From: Poecilobothrus nobilitatus
Taxonomy: Eukaryota; Arthropoda; Insecta; Diptera; Dolichopodidae
NCBI GenBank assembly: GCA_947095535.1
Contig: OX352773.1
Span: 109,933,950 to 109,997,949, forward strand
Reading direction: 5' to 3'
Length of the DNA: 64,000 bases
Position 1 is the first letter of the stretch. Each line of letters opens with the position of its first letter. The translations under genes and the position numbers were made by a program. Positions 1 to 9,589 of the stretch are shown here, in pieces. Under the pieces are notes generated by a model. That model did no database searches and was not told the origin of the DNA. It saw only the letters and a list, made by a program, of their open reading frames with translations.

Positions 1-137
1 TATTAAACCAGGGAGTAGTAAAGATTGAAGCAAGACTCAGCTCTCCATTAACTTCAACATTAACTTGTATTGTATTTGCAGAATTCGATGCTAATATCGA
101 AATTGATAAAAATCGTAACGTCTACGTGAACATATAA
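1..137 (+). pseudogene. MCP: Polinton major capsid protein, C-terminal fragment (copy 1)
   Basis: The window opens inside a reading frame ending at TAA 135-137. The peptide ends with IVFAEFDANIEIDKNRNV, which matches the C-terminal jelly-roll end of Polinton/Maverick double-jelly-roll capsid proteins as I know the family. The same peptide recurs at 3026-3252 and, out of frame, at 10322-10525 after the rest of the capsid domain, which supports the call. It is followed 36 bp later by the small exonuclease-like gene and then the protease. Only about 45 codons are visible, so whether the upstream part is intact cannot be judged. Confidence 0.75.
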
Positions 138-173
138 AAGGAAGTTTAGTGAACCATCTCTATTCATTTCAAA

Positions 174-537
174 ATGACATGTGCTCTAGTAGATTTATCG
201 TTCTGTACGGACGATAACAATACAATATTTGTAAAAAATATTGCTGTGGCTGGTATAAAAGAAAAATGTAAAATTATTGTAAAAGAATTAAAGTATAAAT
301 TTCTTGTCAGAGATTTGAAAAAAACAGATATTGAGAATTACTCTTCTGGACATATCGATAACGAAAAATAAGTAACAACTTAATACATTTGCTTAAAAAA
401 TTCGATATAGTCTTAACAAATGGAAAACTTAAAGCAGAATTTTAACAACATTTGTACGAGGAAATACTCGACTAATTAATATTTCCCGTTTGCAAAATAA
501 TGAATACACTTCAGATTTCAAGGGTGCTGAAATGTAA
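174..537 (+). pseudogene. Exonuclease-like small protein, plus-strand paralogue (copy 1, frameshifted)
   Basis: ATG at 174 opens 65 codons containing ALVDLSF and IFVKNIAV. After a stop at 369-371 the family resemblance continues in another frame with LLKKFDIVLTNGKLK. The layout, an acidic DL-F motif near the N-terminus and an FD-V...G--K--FL block later, parallels the minus-strand protein at 28955-29449 (AVADLEF ... SFDVVYVKG). I infer they are diverged paralogues within one element. The DL-F start and the overall pattern recall DEDD/RNase H-fold exonucleases, but that is inference and I see no complete catalytic set. The gene lies between capsid and protease and its end overlaps the protease start. 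A missing T near 445 shifts the frame again. Confidence 0.5.
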
Positions 538-868
538 TAACTTAACACATAAAATATTTAGAGGTGTCTATGCTCTTAATCAATTGCCAAAACAAGTTTA
601 AAAACCTAGTATTTTGGTGGTAAATACTGATACTTCTAATGAAAAGGGAAGACATTGGTTAGCAATATTTGTTCCAGTTCAAGGGTGTGCAGAGTATTTT
701 GATTCATTTGGAAATCCGCCATCGCGGAATGAGATAATAAAATTTCTACAAAATCAATCGAAATGTTTTGTTTTCAACAATAAGCGATTACAAAGTAATT
801 TAACATCTGTTTGCAGACATTATTGTTGTGTCATTATCTTCGTATCTATGGATGCGAAGTTCCTATAA
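500..868 (+). pseudogene. PRO: Adenain-type cysteine protease (copy 1, stop and active-site neighbour changed)
   Basis: Translated from ATG at 500 this gives the same 122-codon protein as 10873-11241. It contains the histidine motif RHWLAIF, the acidic EYFDSFG motif, LQS with the oxyanion-type glutamine, and the nucleophile region SVCRHYCC. Adenain-family proteases, which in Polintons mature capsid proteins, normally have Cys-Gly at the nucleophile. Here the glycine codon is AGA (Arg, 815-817). A TAA at 599-601 replaces the TCA serine codon present in the copy at 10873. The open part therefore begins only at 614. Both lesions make this copy very probably non-functional. It overlaps the end of the preceding small gene. 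Confidence 0.8.
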
Positions 869-1028
869 AAGCATAAAATATTTTCTTAATTTATTCGGCA
901 CATCATCCCCACTTAAAAACGATAAAAAAATACAAGCATTATTTCGAAAAATTTTTAAAAAATGCGGAGGAAAAACTATAAATATAAAATTCTAAAATAG
1001 AATTCATCAGTTAAAACAAAAAAAAACA

Positions 1029-1594
1029 ATGGGCACCCAACAAAGTCGGAAGTATTTGAAACACAAAAAAGTGAGCCAGCGCAAAACCTTTTATTAAGCT
1101 ATATTTATTTTTTGGATAAAAAACAAACCATAAAAATTCAAATTGGATTTAATATTGAAAATTTTGCTGCATCAATAATTTTCCAACGACAAAACAAAGT
1201 CATAAGCGAAATGAATTATTTGGAGTGGTATACATTTTATCACGATTTTAAAAACAGTCAAACAAAATTAAATTCAAAAGGATTTTCGCTAACATTTAAT
1301 CATGCTGAGTACACCCGTTTTTGTCTTATGCTAGATTTTATACAAGCAGTGGTGTCATATAACAATGCAGCTGAACTAAATATACGAGAATATGTATTCA
1401 AATATTTTGAGAGATGTATTGAAAAAAATAAACTAAGATTGGAACAAGAAGATTTCTACATTCCAATGAATTTACACATAGCTCAGTGTAACTATTCCAG
1501 ACTATTTTATGAAATACCTATGTTTTTGTCAGAAAAAATATCTTGGTCAACAATAAATAAAACAAATATTTTTGGTTTTATTTTCTTTTATTAA
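1029..1594 (+). pseudogene. Unnamed Polinton protein, about 186 residues in intact form (copy 1, damaged)
   Basis: The intact version is at 28381-28938. Here ATG 1029 is followed by a one-base loss in the first codons (ATGGGCACC against ATGGAGCAACC), so the frame is only rejoined about codon 28 (open from 1112). A 30-bp in-frame segment around 1306 is also missing between two GAG-containing stretches, removing about ten residues. Recognisable blocks are IQIGFNIENF, NYLEWYTFYHDF and YVFKYFERC. I do not recognise a domain. It has no signal peptide or membrane helix and is rich in Lys, Asn and aromatic residues. Its 3' end overlaps the convergent minus-strand gene. Confidence 0.6.
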
Positions 1595-2066
1595 ATACAT
1601 ATATAAATTCATACAATTTTTTACAGCACATCTTTTTAAATTTTTAGTAATGTTATGGTGAGGGCAAATGGTTGTGAAATTCCTTAGTTTCTGAAGAGAT
1701 GGAATGTCATTATCTAAATTGATAACTTCTACTGAACTGGAAAAAAAATTTTTCTAAAAATTCCTTTTTCTGATACCCCTTTACGTAAACGACATCGAAT
1801 GAATTTAAATGCTCCTTTAAAATATTTTTAATTTCTAAATATTCTATAAATCCATCATCCCAGTCAAGTCCATTTATTTGGGTTTTATTGAATTCATTTT
1901 GTTGTTTAACATAACTATTTAACTCCTCAAACGAATAAGGTGCTCTAAACATAAACACCGTCGGTATTAGAGACCCATCAGCTATCAAAGAAAATTCTTT
2001 CAAGAAATATTGCTTATTATTTCCAACAATAAATTGTAGATCAGCTACTGCCTTCCTGCTGCTCAT
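1547..2066 (-). pseudogene. Exonuclease-like protein, minus-strand form (copy 1, frameshifted)
   Basis: Starts at ATG 2066 with SSRKAVADLQFIVGNN. It continues through LDWDDGFIEYLEI and FDVVYVKGYQKKEFL to a frameshift near 1735, inside an A/T run absent from the copy at 12181. In the next frame the typical end continues: SVEVINLDNDIPSLQKL, ICPHHNITKNL and a KNC motif, to a stop at 1547-1549. The HH...N...KNC tail looks like a zinc- or metal-binding cluster. The family is familiar from Polinton-like elements of insects and cnidarians. I infer an RNase H/DEDD-like fold but cannot prove it. It converges with and overlaps the unnamed plus-strand gene. Confidence 0.6.
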
Positions 2067-2139
2067 TTTATGTCTTACTATATTAAAATAACTTGAAAAC
2101 CTCTAATTTATACCTAATACGATTTAAAAAGAGAGGGAA

Positions 2140-2400
2140 AAAAAGAGGGATCACCTGATCGGACCTCCGACGACGTTTTGCAAAACACTTTCAGCCTGGG
2201 GGCCCCTTTACCCCAAGGGGCCTTGCCATTTGCCCCTTGCACCTTGCCGCTAGGGGAGGGAGCTTTTTGGTAGTAGCAAGGACCGAATCGGGCCTTCGGA
2301 CTTTTAGGATTAAATCGGACCTTTATGACTGAATCGGAATTTGGACCTTTAGGACCGAATCGGATCTTTATGACTGAATCGGACTGAATGTCACTTTACA
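2140..2400. repeat. GC-rich minisatellite relic with GGACCGAATCGG motifs
   Basis: This is a sharp GC-rich island in AT-rich DNA. It holds GGGGCCCC-like blocks at 2200-2260, then four or more degenerate repeats of the type GGACCGAATCGG / GGACTGAATCGG (2280-2390). The equivalent position in the other copies, just 5' of the minus-strand exonuclease-like gene, carries the same kind of array (12565-12690, 29520-29700), so it is a structural part of these elements. Confidence 0.7.
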
Positions 2401-2582
2401 AAAACTTTTCATAATTATAATATTATTGCTAAATAAAATTTCTTTATTTTTTTTATTTTTATTCTTTTATTATTTTATTTTTAAATTTGTTTAGTAAAAC
2501 TTTTTACAGAAATCTACAAAATTTTAAAAATTTTTATTCTTAGTTGGATTTTATTTGTAAACATTATTATATATCTATATAT
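2401..2582. other. AT-rich spacer without recognised content
   Basis: Long T/A runs and a short TATA-type run just before the polymerase fragment. I see no ORF or repeat that can be named. Confidence 0.5.
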
Positions 2583-3025
2583 AGCTCATTATTTTGAATA
2601 GAATAATGACCCCACGCTAAAGTTTTAACGTTATCATTGGCTATATATCTCTTCTCATCTAAAGAACTTAAAGCAATTTTATTTAATGACTGTGTATATA
2701 TAGTATGTAATTTAGACTTTAAAATATTCATTTTACCATATAAAACAATATTTTCAAAGAAATATTTCCTGTAGTCATTTATAGTTAATTTTTTTACAGC
2801 AGTTTTTTTTATACCTTTACTTTTTTTTATAATTTTATTAGGCAAAATATCTAATAAGTACATTTTTGATCTAAGTCCTATAAATTCTTTCACAATTTTT
2901 CCACTACTTTCATCTTTAAATAAACCAATCATTTTTTTATTTACAAGCGGTAAACCGTAAACATTATTGGGATCATAATCAGATGTATCAAAAATTAGTT
3001 TTGTTTGATCAATTTCAAACACATC
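2583..3025 (-). pseudogene. POLB: Second-type protein-primed DNA polymerase, C-terminal fragment (duplicate of 4308-4750)
   Basis: The minus-strand peptide FEIDQTKLIFDTSDYD ... KTLAWGHYSI equals the C-terminus of the polymerase at 4301-7532. DNA identity to 4308-4750 is near complete (shift 1725, only about two substitutions seen). The fragment stops at ACATC (3021-3025), where a capsid fragment in opposite orientation begins. ACATC is also present at the matching point of the capsid gene (10294-10298), so the junction shows 5 bp of microhomology. No catalytic motif lies in this part. Confidence 0.8.
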
Positions 3026-3252
3026 AAATTTCAAAAGAATTATTTTCAAAAGGTTATACAATACTGGCTTTTGATTTATCACCAGACGGCTCGGGAACTG
3101 ATACATGTCAGAGTTTATTAAACCAGGGAGTAGTAAAGATTGAAGCAAGACTCAGCTCTCCATTAACTTCAACATTAACTTGTATTGTATTTGCAGAATT
3201 CGATGCTAATATCGAAATTGATAAAAATCGTAACGTCTACGTGAACATATAA
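3026..3252 (+). pseudogene. MCP: Polinton major capsid protein, C-terminal fragment (copy 2)
   Basis: From about 3041 the plus strand reads FSKGYTILAFDLSPDGSG and continues to NRNVYVNI and a TAA at 3250-3252. This covers about 70 codons, more than copy 1, because the window edge cuts the latter. The open frame begins artificially inside the antisense polymerase fragment (2983). The call rests on alignment with the capsid gene at 9590-10525. Confidence 0.75.
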
Positions 3253-3288
3253 AAGGAAGTTTAGTGAACCATCTCTATTCATTTCAAA

Positions 3289-3652
3289 ATGACGTGTGCT
3301 CTAGTAGATTTATCGTTCTGTACGGACGATAACAATACAATATTTGTAAAAAATATTGCTGTGGCTGGTATAAAAGAAAAATGTAAAATTATTGTAAAAG
3401 AATTAAAGTATAAATTTCTTGTCAGAGATTTGAAAAAAACAGATATTGAGAATTACTCTTCTGGACATATCGATAACGAAAAATAAGTAACAACTTAATA
3501 CATTTGCTTAAAAAATTCGATATAGTCTTAACAAATGGAAAACTTAAAGCAGAATTTTAACAACATTTGTACGAGGAAATACTCGACTAATTAATATTTC
3601 CCGTTTGCAAAATAATGAATACACTTCAGATTTCAAGGGTGCTGAAATGTAA
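3289..3652 (+). pseudogene. Exonuclease-like small protein, plus-strand paralogue (copy 2)
   Basis: Same sequence and lesions as 174-537: ATG at 3289, stop after 65 codons, then the LLKKFDIVLTNGK block in another frame. One silent change (ATGACG) distinguishes it from copy 1. Confidence 0.5.
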
Positions 3653-3983
3653 TAACTTAACACATAAAATATTTAGAGGTGTCTATGCTCTTAATCAATT
3701 GCCAAAACAAGTTTAAAAACCTAGTATTTTGGTGGTAAATACTGATACTTCTAATGAAAAGGGAAGACATTGGTTAGCAATATTTGTTCCAGTTCAAGGG
3801 TGTGCAGAGTATTTTGATTCATTTGGAAATCCGCCATCGCGGAATGAGATAATAAAATTTCTACAAAATCAATCGAAATGTTTTGTTTTCAACAATAAGC
3901 GATTACAAAGTAATTTAACATCTGTTTGCAGACATTATTGTTGTGTCATTATCTTCGTATCTATGGATGCGAAGTTCCTATAA
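3615..3983 (+). pseudogene. PRO: Adenain-type cysteine protease (copy 2)
   Basis: Identical in the compared region to 500-868. It has the same in-frame TAA (3714-3716) and the same CRHYC in place of CGHYC (Arg codon 3930-3932). Shared lesions show that the duplication came after inactivation. Confidence 0.8.
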
Positions 3984-4144
3984 AAGCATAAAATATTTTC
4001 TTAATTTATTCGGCACATCATCCCCACTTAAAAACGATAAAAAAATACAAGCATTATTTCGAAAAATTTTTAAAAAATGCGGAGGAAAAACTATAAATAT
4101 AAAATTCTAAAATAGAATTCATCAGTTAAAACAAAAAAAAAACA

Positions 4145-4297
4145 ATGGGCACCCAACAAAGTCGGAAGTATTTGAAACACAAAAAAGTGAGCCAGCGCAA
4201 AACCTTTTATTAAGCTATATTTATTTTTTGGATAAAAAACAAACCATAAAAATTCAAATTGGATTTAATATTGAAAATTTTGCTGCATCAATAATTT
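4145..4297 (+). pseudogene. Unnamed Polinton protein, 5' stub (copy 2)
   Basis: ATG at 4145 with the same early frameshift as copy 1. It ends within IENFAASII at 4297, where the polymerase sequence of opposite orientation begins. Confidence 0.6.
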
Positions 4298-4300
4298 TAA

Positions 4301-7300
4301 TCAATAAAGCTCATTATTTTGAATAGAATAATGACCCCACGCTAAAGTTTTAACGTTATCATTGGCTATATATCTCTTCTCATCTAAAGAACTTAAAGCA
4401 ATTTTATTTAATGACTGTGTATATATAGTATGTAATTTAGACTTTAAAATATTCATTTTACCATATAAAACAATATTTTCAAAGAAATATTTCCTGTAGT
4501 CATTTATAGTTAATTTTTTTACAGCAGTTTTTTTTATACTTTTACTTTTTTTTATAATTTTATTAGGCAAAATATCTAATAAGTACATTTTTGATCTAAG
4601 TCCTATAAATTCTTTCACAATTTTTCCATTACTTTCATCTTTAAATAAACCAATCATTTTTTTATTTACAAGCGGTAAACCGTAAACATTATTGGGATCA
4701 TAATCAGATGTATCAAAAATTAGTTTTGTTTGATCAATTTCAAACACATCTGATTTTATATCTTCATAGAAATCTTCAGTCTTTATATTATATATAAAAC
4801 TATCGGTATCCATATAATTCAATTCAATATTTGAATTATACTTTGGTTTCATATAGTCATAGTGGAACTTATACATATGTAATTTAGAGAGCTCTAGGAC
4901 TGTGAAACCTAAGTGTATTGGTTTATCATATAACACTTTCAATGTATTTAATTGAACTGCAGAAAGATTTTCATTGAATATTGCAATACTATGGAAATTT
5001 GGTTTCATAATTAATGATCTTGCTCCAAGATGTTTCCGGCTATTTTAACTATTTTCCTTTTATCAACGTTTTCCATAGTCTTACCATAAACAGCTTTATT
5101 CATTAATTTAAAAAAAATTTTTTCAAAAGAATTCGTTGCTAAAGCTCTATGGTTAGTATTCAAGTTAATATACTTTTTTAACCAATCAGATTGTCGAAAC
5201 TGTATTACTCTATGAATCTTTTCCAATATTAGATCTTGTTTTAAGCATTGTTTCAAATTTTTATAATGAATTATATAATTTCTTATTTTCATTTAAATCT
5301 AATAATAGTTTTTTCATTTTACCATTGGCAGGTGTTTTGTTTTCACAACAAAATGGTAAATCATTGTGAATGCCATGTAATAATTGAGGATATCTATTTC
5401 AGAATCATCAAAAATATCATCTATTTCAAAATCTGATGGGTTTTCAAGCCACTTAAAAGAACCATACGGAAGTAGTTGCGACATGGCCCACCCATATAAA
5501 TTATTTGCATCTAAATATATTATATATTCAGATGATTCTGCAGGCTTATATTGATCCCCCATATATTTATTATTTGATTTAGCATATCTTTTTGAACATT
5601 GGCTAATACCTCCACGAATACTTTGTTTAAAAAAATTAAACATATTAATATCGTCAAATAATTCTAATTCTACTTTAGTATATTTCAACATAGCATCCCA
5701 TGTAAGACCTGGTAAAGTAAAATATTGAGCTGGATCTAAACTATAAATTTTAATGCAAATTTCCCTAAAATTTTCAAAAACGTCTGTCAGTAAAAAAAAC
5801 ATCAGTTTTTAAGTAAATCTTCGAATAATCTTTTAAAGTTTGACAATGAAAGACATCCCAAACTTTTTTAGCATGAAGATATCTGAACATAAAGTATCTG
5901 TCATCTGATTTTTAAAGACTTCTTGTGGGGGTAAATAAAGTTGGTTGAGCTTTTCTATTGAATCTATATAATCATACGGCAAAACATCCTTTCGAATTAA
6001 TAATTCTAATTTTTCATTGCTTTGAAAATGTGTTTTTACGGTTTCTAACTTTTCTCTACGTAAATTTTCTGTCATTGATTCAAGGCTGGATTGCATAAAC
6101 CTATAAGAATCTAAAAATTTTATTTGAAAATATTTCTTTGTTTCTTCAATAAAAATAGATTTGGATACAGAAATATAATTTTCTTTGTTTAAGGGAGGAA
6201 CTGAAATAGTACCCTTTACCGAATTTAACTCTTTAAATAATAAATGAGCATCATAATTAGAAAAATTATGAAAGAATACAGGGAAAAACTTAGGTATACG
6301 AAATAATATATTACAAGAGCTAGATGGTTAGATGGCAATGATCCCGTACACGATTTTCATTTGATAGAAATTCTTTTTCACAAATATGACATGTTTCACT
6401 ATTTGTATGATGATATTTTTGCTCTACGGTTAGTCTTTCCATTGGTTTCGGTTTTTCAATATAGTTTTCAAAAAGAAATGTACAATCTTTTATTAAAGCT
6501 GTGATGAAGTTCTTTCCGCAATCCAATCCTAAAAAAGTTAAGAAAATTTTATAAGTTTGTTTTTTCATTTACAAATTTTATAAACCATACCTGTGAAATC
6601 TTTATATATATTTAAATTACTATCAAATGAACATTTGATATAATATGAAAAAGCCATCGGAATATGTTTTTTAATATTTGTTGTTGATGGAATTTTAGGA
6701 CTAGGTTCACATGTTGAAACAGGTTCCAGCAAACTTTCTGAATCAGCATAAACTATAAATGGAACCTTAATTTTTTATGCCAATTTTTAAATTTTAAAAA
6801 TTTGTTTTCAGGGTTAGGTAACTTGGTAATGATGTTTGTACATTCTTTTTTATGAATTTGTAAATTTTGTTGTGAAATAAAGCCACATAAACATGTTCGA
6901 CAAAAATAATTCCTGTGCTCATGTTTAGAAAGTTGATTTTGCACTAATCTCGACAAATTTTTAGCCCAAACGTAATATGACTTTTCATTTTTTGTAATTA
7001 AAAGCATTTCAATATGATGATTTTTTACTTCCTTTGTATGGTAGTAGGGTCCAATTATTTTTATAGAATTTTTGAATCCTTTTTCATATCCATATACAGT
7101 GATGCTTATTTCCGGATTCATTATTTCAAATTCTTTTATATCATTATGATGAAGTGGAAATTCTAAATTACCAAACTCTAATTGCGCTACTTTTGCATTA
7201 TTTAAAATTATTGTTTGTACTTCTATATTATCAATAGTACTTCAATAGTTTGTACTTCTATATTATCAAATGACCTCATTTTTATTTTCCAAAAGAAAAG

Positions 7301-7532
7301 TAGCAATCCTTCCTTGAAATCCCTGCTGTATAATAGGCAATGGTACTTTCGTTTTATGTGAATTTGTTCGGATATGATAGTTCCAATATTTTTTGTCTAC
7401 TTCCATGCTACATTCTTGACAATATTTCTTTTCTATAAAACTATAGTCACCTTTTAGTTTCTTTGTTGATGCTGTATTTTCATCTGCATTTTCGGAAAAC
7501 TGTTTACCACAATATTCACATAAAGGTTCCAT
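4301..7532 (-). pseudogene. POLB: Second-type family B DNA polymerase with N-terminal zinc fingers (at least six frames)
   Basis: Read 7532 to 4301 as one decayed gene of about 1,075 codons. N-terminal Cys/His clusters: CEYCGKQF and YCQECS (7266-7532), then CRTCLCGF...H...C (6753-7121), then CHICEKEF...DHCH (6320-6568), an HNH/endonuclease VII-like zinc motif. The exonuclease part shows YADSES (about 6720), VFFHNFSNYDAHL (about 6270) and FLDSYRFM (about 6110). The polymerase part shows motif A YLDANNLYGWAMSQ (about 5500), motif B KLMNKAVYGKTMEN (about 5080) and motif C NYMDTDSFIYNI (about 4810). These motifs fit a protein-primed family B polymerase. Its sequence and N-terminus differ clearly from the polymerase at 16366-19983. 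Frameshifts or stops lie near 7266, 6753, 6600, 6320, 5830, 5310 and 5010. Its 3' end was copied to 2583-3025. Confidence 0.85.
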
Positions 7533-7686
7533 ATTTTTAGTTTATTTAAATATTAATTCAAATATAATTAAATATTATAAATATAAAGTTCTTTTGTCTT
7601 AAACGATATTGTTTTCAGTAATACTATTTGAATATTAACAATAAATTCTAAAAAAGCTATTTATATAAATATATAACTTTTAAATA

Positions 7687-7846
7687 AACCAATCCCCCCA
7701 TCAAAACTTAAATTAAACATGTTAAGAATAACAACTATATGTATATAATTGTTGTTATATTTGAACTTAATCATTTATTAAAATAGTTTAAGTTACATAT
7801 TAATAACTTGGTTGGGTAATAAGCACTAGTTTTTTGATGGGGGCAA
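7687..7846. mobile_element. Short MITE-like inverted repeat (about 160 bp)
   Basis: CCCCCCATCAAAACT at about 7692 faces AGTTTTTTGATGGGGG at about 7829, with an AT-rich interior. The paired ends and size suggest a small non-autonomous DNA transposon. I could not settle a target-site duplication. Confidence 0.45.
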
Positions 7847-7973
7847 GTTATTAGATCTCCGAGGGACAGTTATCGAACCTCCGAATCAGAAAAGTAAAAG
7901 AATCTGAAAACCTGAAAAACTTGAAATTTTCTTAATTCTTAAATGAAACAAATTAGGTCTATATTTTTATATT

Positions 7974-8403
7974 TTATTTTAATATTTTTTCTTGAGAACA
8001 AATATCCACCATAGGAATCAGGTCAAACAGAGCCATATTACGCCTTTCTGGGTCACGACCTATAGATTTTAAATAAAAGCAAGTCCCGTTTAATTCTTCT
8101 AGTTCTTTTTCAGTTGTCACTTGTTTTGAAAATCTGTCGGGCATGAATATTGAAACTTTTTGATCATTTATGGGATCCTTCAGTTCACATAACACAATTT
8201 TATCTCCTCTTTTTGTATCTAAAAATTTCCATGAAATTACCTCATACAGTTTTCTTTGGGCCAAATAGTCTATGTATTGATCATTAGCACCTTTTGCTAC
8301 TGACATTAAATTTTGAATAAAGGCCTAAAATAATATCGAGGAACAAAATAATATAATAATTAGAAATAAATTATAAATAAATAAATATTAATTATCTTTC
8401 CAT
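7974..8403 (-). CDS. Small intron-bearing Polinton gene (LPxRF/FLGRDP family), copy 1
   Basis: Coding exon 8324-7974 (116 codons plus stop) reads YEVISWKFLDTKRGDK, IFMPDRFSKQV and SIGRDPERRNM. It matches the proteins at 14792-15275 and 33695-34166. In those copies the start ATG is a separate three-base exon directly followed by GTAAGTAA. Here the corresponding ATG is at 8403-8401, but the bases after it read GAAAGATA, so the splice donor appears lost. The acceptor TTTTAG is at 8330-8325. The K-W-LkTkrG...lP-rF...G pattern suggests a small nucleic-acid-binding (perhaps OB-fold) protein, which is inference. It is in the same orientation as the second-type polymerase. Confidence 0.6.
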
Positions 8404-9023
8404 TTTCTTTTTTCCAAGTTATTTTTTTTCTTTTTGTTTAATACCGTTTAGCAGACTGATTAAAGTAAGTAAAATTTTTGAGTTTATATACTTTTGTTAA
8501 ATACTAAAACAAAGGTTTCTCTACCATGTTTTTAACATTTTTTAAAAATAACATTTATAACAGTTTTTAACATTTATAAATCTACCAATTAATCCTAATG
8601 TCTATATATCAATTCTGGCCCATAGGGAGTAATGTTTTTGGGAACATCGGCGGGGTCCGATTCGGTCCTGGCTAATGCCAAAGGGCCCCTTTTAAATCAT
8701 ACTACCAAAGCATCAATTCCATAAATTTTTTTTAATATTCAAACCTTCCATGTTGAGATCCAAAATCTCCGAACTTAGCCTAGCCCTATGATCTTATTCC
8801 AATTCTCCGAACCAATTCTCCGAACGATTTAAATTTTTAAATTTCATAACACATATTCTCACACTCTAATCCTAAATTCAAATCCATAATACCACTCAAT
8901 CATATACATAATGTATATTTTCATTCCGTTATCGCAATTACCTTTTTAACAAGAAATTTTAATTTTTTTTCATATAAAATATATACGCCTTACGCCTTTT
9001 GTGCCAGAACCGGCTTATTATAT
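8404..9023. other. Spacer with GC relic of the element minisatellite
   Basis: AT-rich, except for 8640-8690 (GGGGTCCGATTCGGTCCTGG). That is the reverse complement of the GGACCGAATCGG minisatellite motif, and it sits on the expected side of the small gene if the element is read on the minus strand. At 8760-8830 the octamer CTCCGAAC occurs three times. No ORF of note. Confidence 0.5.
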
Positions 9024-9200
9024 CTACTGACTATGTTTGGTAGTGTAGTGCCTTTTCAAATTGTAGTCTTTTAATACTGCTATTTTATCTCTACAAATCA
9101 GACATATACAATTATTATTTACCATTGTGAAAAAATAATCAATTGACCACTGCTCATTAAATACGCGGCGTTCAATATAAACTTTTCTTTTTTTCGACAT
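9024..9200 (-). pseudogene. BED-type zinc finger N-terminus of a hAT-related transposase (58 codons)
   Basis: Minus strand from ATG 9200 to TAG 9024. It begins MSKKRKVYIERR and contains CLICRDKIAV followed by DYNLKRHYTTKH, that is C-x2-C ... H-x4-H. This pattern is typical of the N-terminal BED-like finger of hAT-derived proteins of the GTF2IRD2/ZBED kind. The lysine-rich start could serve as a nuclear localisation signal. No downstream transposase domain follows before 8404, so this is either an isolated fragment or a truncated element. Confidence 0.6.
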
Positions 9201-9547
9201 ATTATATAACCGTTATTACAATTTTAATGTCTTTAAATTTTAATTATATTCTCACAGTAAATTAACAAACAATAAAACGTTACTATATTCTTAAAAAATT
9301 GAACACTAACTGATCTATCAGTAATCACTTAATTTGTTCATAGTAATACATTTGATAAATTCTCGCTAAATATATGAATTCACAATTCGCAGTAAATATA
9401 GCCTACGTAGTTGTTATTATAGGAAAATAGTTATATTTAAAAAAAAAATCAAAGTTCTGAGAAATGTTTTTTGCGAGTAGAAAATTAACAGATGCCTAAA
9501 TGTATAATTTTAAATGTAATATGAATGTAGTAATAAAATACTATTTT
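9201..9547. other. AT-rich spacer without recognised content
   Basis: Runs of A/T and no coding pattern I can support on either strand. Confidence 0.5.
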
Positions 9548-9587
9548 ATAAGGCAGGGGTCCCCTTAGTTTGGGGACCCCGCCTTAT
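9548..9587. repeat. GC-rich hairpin at the truncation point of the capsid gene
   Basis: ATAAGGCAGGGGTCCCC (9548-9564) pairs with GGGGACCCCGCCTTAT (9572-9587) around a 7-base loop, with one bulged A. It is a strong perfect-arm hairpin in AT-rich surroundings, directly before the first capsid codons that can be read. Confidence 0.8.
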
Positions 9588-9589
9588 AC

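Larger units (their letters stand above)
1..1182 (+). repeat. Duplicated capsid-protease block, copy a (partner 3116-4297)
   Basis: Every base I compared from position 1 to about 1182 reappears at 3116-4297, with a shift of 3115 and then 3116. I found only one substitution (ATGACA against ATGACG after the ORF start) and a one-base change in a poly-A run. The copies part after TCAATAATTTT. Near identity means a very recent duplication, or possibly an assembly artefact. Both copies share the same disabling changes in the protease. Confidence 0.9.
3116..4297 (+). repeat. Duplicated capsid-protease block, copy b (partner 1-1182)
   Basis: Near-identical to 1-1182. It is truncated at 4297, where the unnamed gene is cut at TCAATAATTTT and a 10-bp filler leads into the polymerase 3' end at 4308. 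Confidence 0.9.

Noticed and set aside
2983..3252. A single 89-codon gene
   Set aside because: Its first third is antisense to the polymerase fragment; only the part from about 3041 is capsid sequence.
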